Notes: generated by a model from the letters alone, not told the origin. Counted from the stretch's first letter, positions 1 through 12,114 are shown. The stretch: 64,000 bases of DNA from Galeopsis tetrahit (GCA_963675135.1 OY776120.1:20488001-20552000), one strand, 5' to 3'. Numbers and translations are program-made.

Positions 1-1609
1 TTTGAAAAAATAATTTGAAAAACTTGGAAAAAAATGTAATTAAAATTTGAATATTTTTAGAAAAATTAAATATATAAAAAATTAATCATTTGTCATAAAT
101 CAATTACAATGCTGGAAAAAAAACCAAAAAATAAAAAACTATTCTTCAAAAATTAATTAATTAAATTAGTTTGGAAGATTTTTAGTTGATTTTAATATTC
201 TTAAATTTTATTTAACTTTAATTTTTTTAATTTAATAATTTTAAGATTGTTTCGATTTTGCTTATAATTTGTTTTATTTTGTTTAGTTTTTCAAATTTTG
301 AATCATTGATTTAGGTTTTTAATTTAATTTTTTTTAATTTTATTTACTTAATATAATATTTTTCATATTTTATTTATATTTTAATTGTTTTTTTCAATTT
401 AAGTGTTTTTTAAAACTTACTTGATTTTCTTAATATTTTACATATTTTTGTTAGCATTTTTAAATTTTTTAAAATGATTTTTCCATTCAATTTTTTTAAA
501 ATATTTAGTTGGTTTTCTAAAAAAAAAAAATCAACTTTTATTTTGTTCTTTTTATTTTTTTTATTATTGATTTTTTTTTAATTTATATACTTTAAAGATC
601 TTGTTGATTTTTATAATATTTTTATGTTTTTATTCAATTTTGTTTTTCAGGGATAACGGATAAATAGAAAAGAAATTAATAGTGGGACAAAAAAAAGTAT
701 TTACAAATTTTAATTTTTATATATAATTCAATGTTATGTATAGTGTAAAATATTCATTAAAATATTGACAATATATCAAGTTGTCACTTTTATCAAAACT
801 TATGTTATTTTGTGACATAATAAAATATTGTCACAATATGTATATTTTTTGTGACAAATATTCATTAAAATATTGATAATATACAATGTTATCACTAATT
901 ATCACAACTTATGGAATTTTGTAGCATAATGAATTATTTGTCACTATTTATGTGTTTCTAGTGACAAATATTCAATAAAACATTGACGATATTTAAAGTT
1001 GTCACTAATTATTATAAAATTATGGTATTTTGTAACATACATAATAATTGTTACAAAGTTGTCACTAATTATTCAAATTAATATTGACAACATACAAAGT
1101 TGTCACTAATTATCATAAAATTATTTTATTTGTGACATAATAAATAGTTGCCACTATATGTGTATTTTTAGTAATAAATATTCAATAAAATATTGACAAA
1201 ATAAAAATGTGTCACTAATTATCACAACTTATAATATTTTATAACATAATAAATTATTTGTCACTATATGTGTGACTTCAGCAACAAATATTCAATAAAA
1301 TATTGACAACATACAATGTTGTTACTAATTATCACGATTTATCTTATTTTGTAACAAAATGATTTTTTTTTCACTATATGGGTAATTTTAGTGATAAATA
1401 TTAAATTAAACATTGACAACATACAAAATTGTCAATAATTATCACATTGTATGTTATTTTGTAACAAAATGAATTATTTGTCACTATATGGGTAATTTTA
1501 GTGACAAATTTTAAATGAAATATTGACAACATACAAAGTTGTCACTATTTATCACACCGTATGTTATTTTGTAACATAATGAATTATTTGTCACTATATG
1601 TGTAGTTTT
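1..1609. mobile_element. CACTA C, left-hand portion (left end outside window)
   Basis: AT-rich non-coding DNA (1 to about 740) passing into a tandem subterminal array (about 745-1609). I assign it to one CACTA-type element with 25549-25719 because the array resumes in phase on the other side of Copia-1 and then ends in a TTTTTGTAGTG terminus at 25719. No coding potential is visible in 1-740. The matching CACTAC end is not in the window, so size and TSD cannot be confirmed. The assignment to the CACTA superfamily rests on the right terminus and the subterminal repeats only. Confidence 0.6.
745..1609. repeat. ~110-bp tandem subterminal array of CACTA C
   Basis: About eight diverged units. A TATTGACAACATACAAAGTT-like core recurs near 762, 871, 981, 1082, 1191, 1302, 1412 and 1522, so the spacing is about 101-111 bp. 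Each unit carries several TTGTCACTA and TTTTGTAACATAAT blocks. Arrays of short transposase-binding motifs inside the ends are typical of CACTA elements. The last unit is cut by Copia-1 and completed at 25549. Confidence 0.75.
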
Positions 1610-1739
1610 TGTTGGGATATGAATCCTTGAAACAATGTTCTAGTTGATGAAAGTATGTTTTGATGGCCAAAAGCAACTTAAAGTTAGTAATATATGTGGT
1701 TCTAAGTCATCTTAACTAAGTCATCTGAATCTAAGCTTA

Positions 1740-2095
1740 CTAATCTGATGAGAGACTTAAATTGAGATTACTGATCTTAATGGTATCTAAAGTAAGTTTA
1801 CTGATCTTATGAAGTAATATTAGGAATAAAATTACTGATCTTAACTGAGTAATATTGGAATAAGATTACTGATCTGAGTATGGAAACTGAGAATAATTTT
1901 AGTGATCTTATATGAGATATTTGAAATCTGAGTTACTGATCTGATGTACTTACTGATCTGATATGCTTACTAATCTTATATGTAAGTTACTGATCTTAGT
2001 ATTTACTGATCTTATATAAAAGTTATTGAACTTACATGAGTTACTGATCTTATGAGTTACTGATCTTATTGGTTACTGATCTGATATATGAACTG
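1740..2095 (+). repeat. TTACTGATCT motif cluster in U3 of Copia-1
   Basis: About fifteen copies of TTACTGATCT followed by TA or GA, at irregular 15-40 bp spacing, upstream of the TATA box. The same array is in the 3' LTR (about 23955-24305). Related ACTGATCTGA blocks recur before the extra ORF (19805-20050). The motif density and position upstream of the promoter suggest a regulatory array. This is inferred from position only. Confidence 0.7.
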
Positions 2096-2656
2096 TTAGG
2101 AACTAAGCTGATGTTTTGGATTGTATAGACAGCTTATAGTGTAGGACTTAGATATACTCATCTGTATATAGTTCAGTTGATGTATAGATAGGTTTTATAT
2201 GTGTAAAGTTGTATTTTGTTGTATTCAGCATTGTAAAGTTCAGAACAGTAAAATCAGAACACTAGATTAGAAATAGATTAGAAGAAGATCAGAAGACTAA
2301 TGAAGACTCAAAAGGCTACTTCAGAATAAGAAGACTTCAAAGAAGAGTTGAAGAAGAGCTTAGAAGAAATCTGGAGAAGTTTTGAACAGTTTTAAGTTAC
2401 TGTGCTGATTGAATCAGAAGAGTAAAAATCAGCAGAGTAAAATCCGAAGAGTAAAAATCAGAACAGTAAGTTACTGTGCTGATTTGTTGAAATTGAAGAA
2501 TAAGTTTGGAAAGCTTATTTAAAGTGTAACTGAAGATATTTGAAGATATGCTGACTTGGAAGGAAGCTACAAAGTCGGTTACAAGAAGTAGTTACAAAAA
2601 CAGTTTAGAGTTAGTTGAGAGTTAGTTCACAAACTGCTAACTGTCATACTAAGTTC

Positions 2657-2664
2657 TATAAATA
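2657..2664 (+). promoter_or_regulatory. TATA box of Copia-1 5' LTR
   Basis: TATAAATA in the 5' LTR, with the same sequence at 24878-24885 in the 3' LTR. It lies about 310 bp upstream of AATAAA (2975-2980), the arrangement expected for a plant LTR with U3, a pol II promoter, R and a poly(A) signal. Confidence 0.6.
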
Positions 2665-3324
2665 CTGTATGATCTCCTACTGCTGAAGACTACTGAAGCA
2701 ATTACTGATCTTAGAGAATTCAAGAGCAAGTCTACAAGCAAGAACTCACAGAGTTGAAGGAGATTGAAGAAGAAGAAGCCACTGAATTGAAGAGAAGAAT
2801 CAAAGGCTATTCACAGAGAAGTTTTACTTTTCAAGTTTAAGTTTGTATGTTGTAAAACAAGTATGCTAGTTACTTGAAAAATTACTAGTAGATCGAAGAT
2901 ATACCTGGTGGTATAATCGAAAAGATCAAAGTCTTAATCTTGGGACTTTAAGCCACAAGAAGCTCAAGAAGAGTAATAAAACTTCACAACTGGAGTTGTG
3001 AGAGTGGATGTAGACATTTGTCGAACCACTATAAAATTCTGTGTTCTTTACTTTTCTGTTTGATATTTGTTTGGTATTTGTTAAAACAAGAACAGTAGAA
3101 TTTATTAAGTAAAGATCTAAAGAAAAGTTGAGTATAAACTGGTAAGGCCCATATTATTCTGAAAGTACTGATCTGAGCTAAGTAAGCCTAGTACAGTACA
3201 TAAGAAGACTAAATTCCACATTGCATATTCTGATATTTTGAAAGAATTTTAAAAGTCTATTCACCCCTCCCCTCTAGACTTTTACTAGCTTAATCAATCT
3301 TAACTCAACTTTGGGACCAACAAG

Positions 3325-3336
3325 TGGTATCAGAGC
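3325..3336 (+). other. Primer binding site of Copia-1 (tRNA-iMet type)
   Basis: TGGTATCAGAGC begins two bases after the 5' LTR. It is the complement of the initiator-Met tRNA 3' end used by most plant Copia elements. It marks the start of the untranslated leader (3337-3483) before gag. Confidence 0.9.
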
Positions 3337-3483
3337 AGTAGTTCATTGGACTGTTGTTTCTTGATAACCTTGCAGATCTTGAGGGATACTTTACTGATCT
3401 TACTGTTATTTCTTGATACTTGTTACTATCTGAATACCTGAAATCTATCTGCTATACTACTGATCCTATTTGTCTAATCAAAC

Positions 3484-6040
3484 ATGGATGACACTAATGT
3501 GAACAAACTGCCTAAGTTCAAGATTGCAGATTATGACTACTGGAAGCTTAGGATGGAGGTCATCTTTAGCTCAACCCATGATCTAATGGTGTCTGTGGTG
3601 ACTGAAGGACCAATTGTCATCATGGTGGAAAACACTGCTGTTCTGGATCCATCTAAACCAGTTGGAGCACTGGTCCCTAAACCAAGGTCAGAATTGACTT
3701 CGGAAGAAATGAAACAAAACAATTTGGATAGTCTTGCCAAGAACTACATTTTTACATACCTTACCAAATGAGTATCTTGGTAAAGTATTAAAATGTAAGA
3801 CTGCAAAACAGATGTGGGACAAACTGGCTATTCTTTGTGAAGGTACTACACTGATCAAAGAAAGCAAGTTATCCACTGCTGTCCAAAAGTTTGAATCATT
3901 TAAGATGAAGCCAGGAGAATCAATTGATGAGTTGGATACTCGATTTACCAAAATTATGAATGATCTTGATGTATTAGGAAAGACCTATACTGACAGAGAA
4001 GTTAACTTGAGAATCTTGAAAGCCTTGGATGAAAGGTGGAAAATGGTCAAGATGATCATTAAAACCACACAAGACATTGATTCTTGGCCAGCAGAAACTA
4101 TGTTCCAAACACTTAAGGCACATGAGTTTGAGTTAGATGAAGAAGATCCTATTACTGTGATTCATAAGGATAAGGATGTCTCTAAGGACATAGCTTTCAA
4201 AGCCTCTACTTCAAAGGGGTCTAGATCATCTAAGACTAAGGCTTCAAGCATAAAAGATGAACTAGATGGTTCTGATCTAAGTCTGAAAGATCAGATGAGC
4301 CTTATGATCAAAAGATTTGATAAACTGAACAAGAGGTATGGCAGGTACAAGAGATTCTATAAGGAAAATAAGGGTTCTAATAACAGGGACTCTTCTGTGA
4401 ACAGAAGGGATCAAAACTCTTCTGAAAGAAGGGATGAGATCTCTAATGAGAACAGGAGAGATAGGAACTCATCTGAAAAGAGAGATAGAAAGTATTCTGA
4501 TAAGAAAGACAGGAACTCAATTGACAAGCATGACAGGAACAGAAAGCATTCTCCTCCTAAAAGAACTTCTAACAATCCTGTTTGCTATAATTGTGATAAG
4601 CCAGGTCATTATGCTTATGAATGTCCTGATCTGAGTTCTGAAGATCGAGAAGAAAGGAAAGCCAGAAGAGATCGAAAATATGCAAAGGGTAAGAAGGCAA
4701 TGATGGCTTACAATGACTCTGATTCGGAATCAGAAGAGTTACCATCGTCTTCATCTGGCTACCCCTCTAGCAATGAAGATGAAGCTTTCATAGCAGATGA
4801 TGGACTGGTAATGATGGCCAAAATAAATGATGAGGTATCATCGGCTAACTCATTTCAATCTTGTGATAATTCTGACACTGATGAAAGTGATGCTGCTGTT
4901 AGCAGTGTAGGAAGTAGTCTTCATCATTCCCAAGGAGTGACTGAAGAGGACCTTCTACAAGCTAATAAAGCATTCATTGAAATTAGTGATGAGAATATAT
5001 CTTTAAAACAAGAAATCATTAAGCTAAAAGAAGCTCAGTCAAAAGTGGATCCTAATATAGCTGTCATAAATGCAAGACTATCAGAAGAGTTGTCTCAACT
5101 TCAAGAAAAGTATGCATCCATTGACAAACTATATCAGGGTATGCTTAAAACTCAAGCTAAAGAGACTAATGAATTCAATGATTTAAAGATTAAATGTGAA
5201 AAACTTGAAGAGCGCAATAGATTCTTAGAATCTGAAGTAGTGAGCCTAGATCGAAAGCTATCTGGGATGATTAACTCTACTAAGATTAATCAAACAATCT
5301 CAGACAGATATAGAGCTCCAAATGATAAAAGAGGAATAGGTACTGATCTGCCTAGTCCATCTACTTCAGAATTTAAGAACACTAATGGAGCTAGTACAAG
5401 TTCTTTGCAACTAGATAAAGGAAAAGAACCTATGACTTATGATGATGATCCAAAACTCAAAGTACAGTCTAAATACATCCCTCCTACTACCAAGAATGGT
5501 AAAATGAAGAATGTATTAAGACCAGTACAGTCAAGACCATACCAGAAGAGTTATACTCCTCTGACCAGATCAGATCAGTCCTGGAATCAGAAGAGACAAA
5601 CTCAGAACAGTAGGTCAAGACAAGCACAGGCAAGTTGGGAACAACCTAGACCTCCTTTCATAAGGCAGTCTCAGCTGTATTCAACTAAACCTAGGAGATT
5701 TGTGCCTCATTATCATAACAAACCTGTTCTTTATCCTCCTCATTTATCTTATGATATCTATGGAGAGAAAAGACCAAAGCAAATTTATAAGCCTTATGGT
5801 CCACATGCTTTTAGACCATATTCAAACTATTACAGACATACTGATCTTACTGAAAAAGGGATAGAACCAAGGAAAGGCTATCTCAGAAAAATAGATCCTA
5901 AGTCTGCTGATAATTCTGAACTGGTTAATAAAGTACTGTTCTGTGATAAATTTGGAAGGAAACTGAAGAGGTCCCACTTATTCAAATCCTCAATGTTCAT
6001 TTGGGTACCTCTCACTACTAACCCCCAAGGACCCCAATAA
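3484..6040 (+). pseudogene. gag: Copia-1 gag, frameshifted
   Basis: This encodes the nucleocapsid polyprotein of a Copia element. The start ATG at 3484 fits the position after the leader. The N-terminal part reads KLPKFKIADYDYWKLRME (the DUF4219-like start of plant Copia gag) up to about 3771. The frame then shifts and coding continues in the next frame to 6040, so one indel lies at about 3734-3771. A UBN2-type region follows (WDKLAILCEG onward, to about 4140). Next come an arginine/aspartate-rich basic stretch (4370-4560) and a CCHC zinc knuckle CYNCDKPGHYAYEC at 4583-4624. An acidic serine-rich part, a predicted coiled coil (about 4960-5270) and a basic, tyrosine-rich tail follow. A TAA at 6038-6040 ends it. 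The same frame is open again for about 100 bases downstream, overlapping the protease frame. Confidence 0.9.
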
Positions 6041-6054
6041 ACAAGGGTACCTAA

Positions 6055-6471
6055 GTTATTAAGATCACTACCTTCCAGGATCGACTGGACTTATACAAGA
6101 AAGGTGGTTCAGTTGGTGAGACCTGGTACATAGACAGTGGGTGCTCACACCACATGACTGGTACTAAGGCCTTACTTACTGACTATCATGAGAAGGAAGG
6201 ACCAAAAGTCATCTTTGGTGATAGCTCAATAGCAATCACAAAAGGATTTGGATTCATCAAGAATGGAGATGTTGAAATCCAAGATGTATCCTATGTTGAA
6301 GGTTTGAAGTATAATTTGTTATCTGTATCTCAATTTTGTGACAGGGGATACAAGGTTCAGTTCAAGACCAGAAGATGTGAAATAATTGATAAAAGGACTC
6401 ACAATGTTCTACTTGTTGGCACAAGACAAGGAAGTGTATACATTGTGAACTGGAATAGTTGTCCTAAGAAT
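6055..6471 (+). pseudogene. pol: Copia-1 pol, 5' part: aspartic protease
   Basis: The protease frame lies -1 relative to gag and is open from 6055. The catalytic motif DSG (in WYIDSGCSHHMTG) is at 6133-6141. The following FGDSS and LKYNLLSVSQ blocks are the usual Copia protease core. No initiator is expected, since it is made as part of Gag-Pol. The frame ends at an intact codon boundary at 6471, where CACTA D is inserted; the stop seen further right belongs to D. Pol resumes at 16491 in the matching phase, starting with the pre-integrase region. A transcript carrying D could not make a full Pol. Confidence 0.9.
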
Positions 6472-6483
6472 CACTACAACATA

Positions 6484-6780
6484 AAAGGGCCTAATATAAC
6501 ACTCAAACGTAACATTTTTATGTATGTTACCTTGTGTAACACATTTTTGTATCACTTTTACAATTTTATTGTTTAGGTAACATTTTTATATCACTTTAGT
6601 AATATGTAACACTTAAATGCATCACTTTTAATTAAGTAACATTTTTTATGTAACACATTTTTTGTATTAAATTTTGTAACACAAATTGGTAGCACTTTAT
6701 TAAATAAGATTCTTAGGTAGCATTTTATTTCATTAATATGTAGCACAAAAATTAGATTGTAAAAGAAAGATTGAAAATTT
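6484..6780. repeat. Left subterminal repeats of CACTA D
   Basis: Short motifs of the type GTAACA(C/T)TTT and TATCACTTTT recur about every 20-35 bases in both orientations. They mirror the right end, where AAGTGTTAC and AAAAGTGATAC forms recur. These are probable transposase-binding sites of D's family. No coding sequence is present. Confidence 0.7.
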
Positions 6781-6870
6781 AGAATACAAAAACATAACAT
6801 AATACAATAACTTTTTTATTTTTTTGAGTAAGTATAATTATAGTTTTTTAGACTTAGCCACAATCAAAAA

Positions 6871-6901
<31 letters not shown>

Positions 6902-7520
6902 AATGTAATTAATTGAGGAATTATGTTCAAGCATGAAAAATCAATGTAACCAAAGATCACCCAACAATCAAATTAGAATTAGTTGTCAAACAAGTCATCA
7001 TGTCTAAATAAGAAAAACAACTAATAACTAAAACTAATAAAATCATAGTTTTTTAACAGACCCATTCTTATTCCCAATTTGAAATTATCAGCAACAAACA
7101 TCCGCCGAGTATCCTCTCCACCGGAAATGTCGTTTCCCTAGCTAACCTCTAAACCCGGTCTTCAAGTGAAGAGTCATACGACTAACTTTAAAAAACTTGT
7201 CGTTCCTCCACCAATATTAAACTTGAGGTATGCCTTTCTTGTTGGGTCTACTATTGTTTTAAGAAAATATTGTTTGTTTATGCTTAGAGTAGATAAAATA
7301 AGTGTGGTAGGGTATATTTTTCAAAAAATGAAACAAAAACACTTTATGTGGACAAAAAAAAAAAAAAACTGACACTTTTTGTGGACAGATAAAGTATATT
7401 TCATGACGAAATTGTTATGAGTTACAAAATTAAATAATGTATTCAATCTAAGTAAGAGGTCATGATCTTTGAACTTTAGACATCTAAGTATATTAGAAAA
7501 TAGTGTTGTTAAGTGAACCA
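6781..7520. other. AT-rich interior of CACTA D with (AT)n at about 6870-6897
   Basis: Non-coding AT-rich sequence with a simple AT repeat near 6870. A less AT-rich patch at about 7090-7210 (CCGCCGAGTATCCTC and following) has no recognisable product. I see no gene here. Confidence 0.5.
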
Positions 7521-7800
7521 ATCTACTAGTGAACTCAAATCAACTCGTTAAGGCACGAACTCAACCTGCTTGAATAGATAACGAGTTGGAGTCGAGCTCG
7601 TTAGATACTTAATTTACTCACGAGTCAGCTCAAACTCAACTCATTGACTCGATATCTAATAAAATAATTTTAATTCCGATAGACTTACTAGGCACAGCTC
7701 GACTAGATATGGCAGTTACACTCATTTATAATTCGAGTCGAGCTCATTTTTCGTTCGTCAATGTAATCGATCCGAATTCAGCTCGACAAGTGCCCTTGCC
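7521..7800. repeat. Degenerate GAGCTCG/GACTCGA-rich repeat in CACTA D
   Basis: It is dense in GAGTCGAGCTCG-like blocks and related in composition to the hAT-type MITEs at 10593-10963 and 53024-53570. The TAGGGGTGTAA termini are not evident, so this is a decayed or partial copy. Confidence 0.45.
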
Positions 7801-9605
7801 AAGCCGATTGTAACTTTTTAATTATTTAAATAAAACTTGTTTAAATTAAATTAAAATACTAATAAGCAACACCATATTAAAATAATAGACACTCATATGG
7901 TTCAAACTATATATATGTCTATAACTTATTGTTAATGTATCATTTTTTTATTAATTTGTATTCTCTTCATTTCACAATTGTTTGCACTCTTTCCTCATCC
8001 TCTATCAATCTAACATGTGATATCTACTTTCTCATCCCCTATCAATCTTTCGAGTCAATCATCAAATAGAATCACCCACACAAATATTAAGAGAACAAGT
8101 ATTCAAATGTTACTACATTAAATCAAATTCTTTTAGATGCACATCCCTATATATTGCTTAAATCAAAAGACTCACTCTAAGTCAAACACCATTCAGTTAT
8201 TAAAAAAATAAAGTTCAACTTCAGTCAACCCAAAGAATGATAAATATCAAACGTTAAAAAAATATACCTCATTCTTGAATGACAAAAAACATGTATATAT
8301 TTCATTGACTGAACTTGAGTTCTCTCAAGGAAATAATCTGTAAAACAATTACAGGATTACACAATATGGACAAAGAACATAAGTGCTATTTTTATACAAT
8401 AAGGTTGCATTTGTCTTTTCCACAAACAATTGACTTGTCTGAAGAAATTACGTGAAATAGACCTTAGTAAGAGTTTTTGTTTTCCTTTATTATTGACCTG
8501 TTTCCTATTTGTTGAAGTAGCTAATCATAAATTCATTTTCATTGTCATCCATAATTCTTAGATACAAAAGACAAAAAAGGGATCGTGTTTGATAAGTTTT
8601 AATAAGACACCATTACTTCATTTAATTATAGAATACTTGAACCAGACAAAATGCGAATAAATTATACTAGCAAAATGTGATCACATTCCCATCTTAATCA
8701 GACACCATTACTTTATTTAGTGACATTACAGATAATGTTTGATAAGTTTTAACAAGAGCAGATACAATATAAACTTACTTTACGCTAAGAGAATAAATTT
8801 GGTCTTGATACCTAAATTGTATTTAGGATCTAACAAGTAAAACAAAAGTAAAGCAATTCAAGTGTGTAACTGTAGTGCCTGAGAGGCTGAGACTAGGGGC
8901 TACACTACAAATGTCGTAAAAGATTCAACAACATTCACATAAATTACTTGATATATTCTCAAGTCTGTAATTGTAGTACCTGAGAGGCTGAGACTAGGCA
9001 CTACACTACAAAAGTCGTAAAAGATATGAGTTTAGCTATCATAGCAAGACCCTATGTAAGGATCTCAAAACGCACGGATCACAAGTGCTACGTAAATTAA
9101 TCTAAGCTTTTTTTATCCATTCAAAAAAAAAAAAATCATAAAGTATTCTGAAACAATTTCTAGCTACAATTGCTAACCGAATAATGCAAGATGGTTAGTA
9201 GATGGGATAAAATAATTTAAGCCAAATAACTCAATTAATTTGAATTAATATGCATAAACTAAATCACTACTGCAAACACTTAACCTATAACCCACAGCAA
9301 TAAATAATCATTCTAGCTCCAACCCAGAATTTCAATTAAAAGCAACTAGCCCTGCTACTACAGAAACTAACCGTGTTTACATTCCTTCTTCACCTACCTA
9401 CAAAAACTAAGCAACCCACAGCAGAAAAAAAAAAAATCAATATTGCTGTGTTTACATTCCTTTTTTTTTTTTTTTTTTTCCAGATCTTGTCTATAGAGAA
9501 CACTAAAATTTGATAGCACAAAATTCGAACATAATATTCATTGATATGATGTAATATTGCATAATAAAACAAGATATAAAACTAAACACAATATATCCTT
9601 AATTC

Positions 9606-9646
<41 letters not shown>

Positions 9647-9690
9647 ATGCATTTTCTGTAAATATATATAGAAGCTATGTATCCCCTATT
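7801..9690. other. Non-coding interior of CACTA D
   Basis: AT-rich sequence with no convincing open frame on either strand. It contains a tandem duplication (8860-9030), a T-tract at about 9460-9480 and an (AT)n microsatellite at 9610-9644. No transposase fragment was recognised. Confidence 0.5.
8860..9030. repeat. ~100-bp tandem duplication in CACTA D
   Basis: Two adjacent units share the core CCTGAGAGGCTGAGACTAGG, followed by ACACTACAAA and GTCGTAAAAGAT. The unit offset is about 101 bp (cores at about 8879 and 8980). In each unit GTAGTxCCT and AGGxxCTAC form a near-inverted pair around the core. The function is unknown. Confidence 0.75.
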
Positions 9691-9990
9691 CTATTCATTA
9701 ATGAAATTAGTACAACTTTTGACCTTTTGAAGAAAGGTGAAAGGATCTACATACCTAATTGCGCAAATGCACAGGAACAGGCGGTGCGGCTCCAATGGCT
9801 GATCTGCAGCGAATGGTCGGTGGAGGACTGCGCACGACGGTCGATCTTGTTTGCTCAGACGGCGGCGCTCCACGGAGAAACGACGGAGAATCTGAAAACG
9901 AGGTGGTAAGATCCCGACGGCAGCGGCGGCGAGATGACGCAACGGCAGGGCTGCTTACTGATCTCAAGCTTATGACGGCTACACGGTGAC
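9691..9990. other. GC-rich island with short overlapping frames on both strands
   Basis: A GC-rich, CpG-rich patch in AT-rich D. Frames of 60-83 codons are open on both strands (minus 9691-9942 and 9755-9967; plus 9727-9909 and 9759-9989). The translations are arginine/serine/proline-rich and match nothing I recognise. It may be the first exon and 5' UTR of a captured gene, or D's own promoter region. The overlap on both strands argues against a confident CDS. Confidence 0.3.
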
Positions 9991-10592
9991 TTACGACGAA
10001 AATCAGTCTCGAACGGTCAGAATCTGCTTAGGGATTCTATGAGCTTTGTTTGAGTTCCGAGGAGGTGCCGCGTTAATTGTATTTGAACAGAAAACTTGGC
10101 GATAGAGAGCACAGGTTTTTCAAAATAGAGATTAGAGAGTAGACGGTTATTTCACAAATTAACCGGGAAAAAAAAAAAAAAAGAGTGGGTGTTTTGCCGC
10201 GTAAGTTTTTTTTTGACCGGGTTTGCCGCGTAAGTCTTGCTTTCTAATTTTATGAGCAACCCTGTCCATTAAACTAATTTCTTCTTGAATTAAAAAAAAA
10301 TACAAAATTACTAATTTCTTATTGAATTAAAAAAAATACAAAATTACTAAGGAAAACATTGTAACACGTCTCAGTAAAATTGTGAGTTTCCGCACTTGAC
10401 ATTTTTCTTTTTTGATTTATGGTATTCATAGTCGCAAAATTTATACCTTGTGTCTGTGTACTGAAAACATTGTATTACAATTAGGCACTATTAATACTTT
10501 GAGGAATTTGAAAATTGAAAAATCTAGAAACTATAAAAAAAAAAAAAAAAGGACAATTCAATTAATGTGTAGATTTTTGGGTTGTAATTGAG
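9991..10592. other. AT-rich D interior, nothing recognised
   Basis: It contains a short local duplication (an AATTTCTTxTTGAATTAAAA block, at about 10278 and 10311) and A-tracts. No gene was found. Confidence 0.4.
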
Positions 10593-10963
10593 ATGGGGTG
10601 ATTCGAGCCAATTCGCGAGTTAGTCGTGCTCGACTCGAAAAAAGATCGAAATCAATACGAAATTTGTCGAGTTGAGTTTTGAGTACTCTTTTTGTCATTA
10701 ATATATAATTTATATTTATATACAAGTAATCGAGTCGGTCAATATTTATATTTTAGAAAATTTTGTGTTTTACAATTTTTTAAAATTATATAGGTAATTG
10801 AGTCGAGTCGATCTGAGCTCGAGTTTATCGAGTCGAGTTTTATCTTTAAAATTTTAGACTCGACCGAGTTAAGTCGAGTTTTGAACTTTAAGTATAACAA
10901 TCGAATCGAATTTCGAGCTCAACACTGCTCGACTCGAGTCGAATCGACTCATTTACACCCCTA
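10593..10963. mobile_element. hAT-like MITE (GAGTCGAG-rich) in CACTA D
   Basis: The left end, TGGGGTGATTCGAGCC, pairs imperfectly with the right end, CTCATTTACACCCCTA. The interior is full of CTCGACTCGAGT-type blocks, like the better-preserved copy at 53024-53570. It is flanked by the 12-bp direct repeat GTTGTAATTGAG (10581-10592 and 10964-10975). The family normally makes 8-bp duplications, so the longer repeat may reflect a shifted left end. Confidence 0.65.
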
Positions 10964-10975
10964 GTTGTAATTGAG

Positions 10976-12114
10976 TAGGAGTTGCTCACAAACTACTCGA
11001 GATCAGTTTTAAAGACTTCTACTTAAATTATTATTGAAATGATGTCAAGTTCTAGCCATTCAAATATCTTTTGAAAATTATAAGCTACTTTAATAATTTT
11101 CATACCTTTTCTAGTTAATAATATATTCGACTTGTAAATTCTAGTTAACAATATATATCGATCAATGAACCAACGCTGACATACTTCGTTTTATTGATCT
11201 CGTATCACCATAGAGTGATATTTCATTTAGTAGAAACAATTATACTTCATCTATAATAATTATATTTTGTATCTATAAAATTTTAAAAAATTATTATTTT
11301 TCACTCTGTCTTATACTCCCTCCATCCACCAAATCTAGTCCCATGGAGGAAGTTGATGACACATTGAGTAATTAAGTGATGGTTGAGGGGTGATGGTTTT
11401 CATAAAGTGTATGAGACTACATTTAGTGGACAAATAATATGAGACAAATGGACTACATTTCATAGACGAGGGAGTAATATTTATTGCATCTTTAAAATTA
11501 TTTTATGTTTTTAAGAAAATAAATATTTTTAATATAATACAATATTTATCATATCTTTAAAAATTCACTTTTTTTTACAAAAAAAATGTTATTTTTAAAT
11601 TTATTTTGAAATACTCACATTTTCATTTTTTTCTTCTAATTTTTACGAAAATTATTATTTTTACTTTCAATTCTTTAAAATTGATTGCCTTTCTTTAAAA
11701 TTGTGCAATAATGACTCAATTATTTCTCTCTATTATCAAATCAAATAAATTAAAAATAAAAATTTAACTAGTATTTTCTAAGATTTTTTTAAGAGGTCAA
11801 ATTTGGTATATTTAAGCGTGATAATCTTTTTCAGTTAAAAAAAAAAAGAAAAAAGAAAAGTATTGCTTCAACCCCCACTTCTCCACCAAAGTCGATTACC
11901 CAATAAATGAAAATGAAATGAAAATTTGCCTCCACTATTTCCCCCCAAAACGGAGAGTGAAAACCCTTTACCCTTATTCAATTTCCCCTAATTTTAGCAT
12001 ACAATATTTGAGAGTGAAAACCTTACGGCGCCACTCCTCCGTATCAGGTCAGGTCCTCAGAGTAGTGAAGTTTGTTCGTGCGGTCAGATCTCTTCTATTG
12101 GACGGCGGAGAGAC
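10976..12114. other. AT-rich D interior around the Stowaway MITE
   Basis: Apart from the MITE at 11316-11474, no coding signal is seen until about 11880. From there the composition becomes less AT-rich leading into the PP2C-like exon at 12115. A 66-codon frame at 11918-12118 is probably 5' flanking sequence of the captured gene and not protein. Confidence 0.45.
11316..11474. mobile_element. Stowaway-type (Tc1/mariner) MITE
   Basis: It is 159 bp long. The left end CTCCCTCCATCCACCAAAT pairs with the right end ATAGACGAGGGAG, and CTAGTCCCAT with ATGGACTAC further in. It is flanked by the TA dinucleotide (11314-11315 and 11475-11476), the TSD of this superfamily. It has no coding capacity and lies inside CACTA D. 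Confidence 0.88.

Larger units (their letters stand above)
1610..3322 (+). repeat. Copia-1 5' LTR
   Basis: It runs from TGTTGGGATATG to ACCAACA and is near-identical to 23841-25543. It has a 14-bp stretch absent from the 3' LTR (around 1715-1728) and lacks a 4-bp insertion found there. It contains a dense TTACTGATCT motif cluster (1740-2095), a TATA box at 2657 and an AATAAA at 2975-2980, so U3 would be about 1 kb. The length is typical of Sirevirus LTRs. Confidence 0.95.

Noticed and set aside
9691..9989. A confident gene in the GC-rich patch of CACTA D
   Set aside because: Frames are open on both strands over the same bases with similar Arg/Pro/Ser composition and no known domain.
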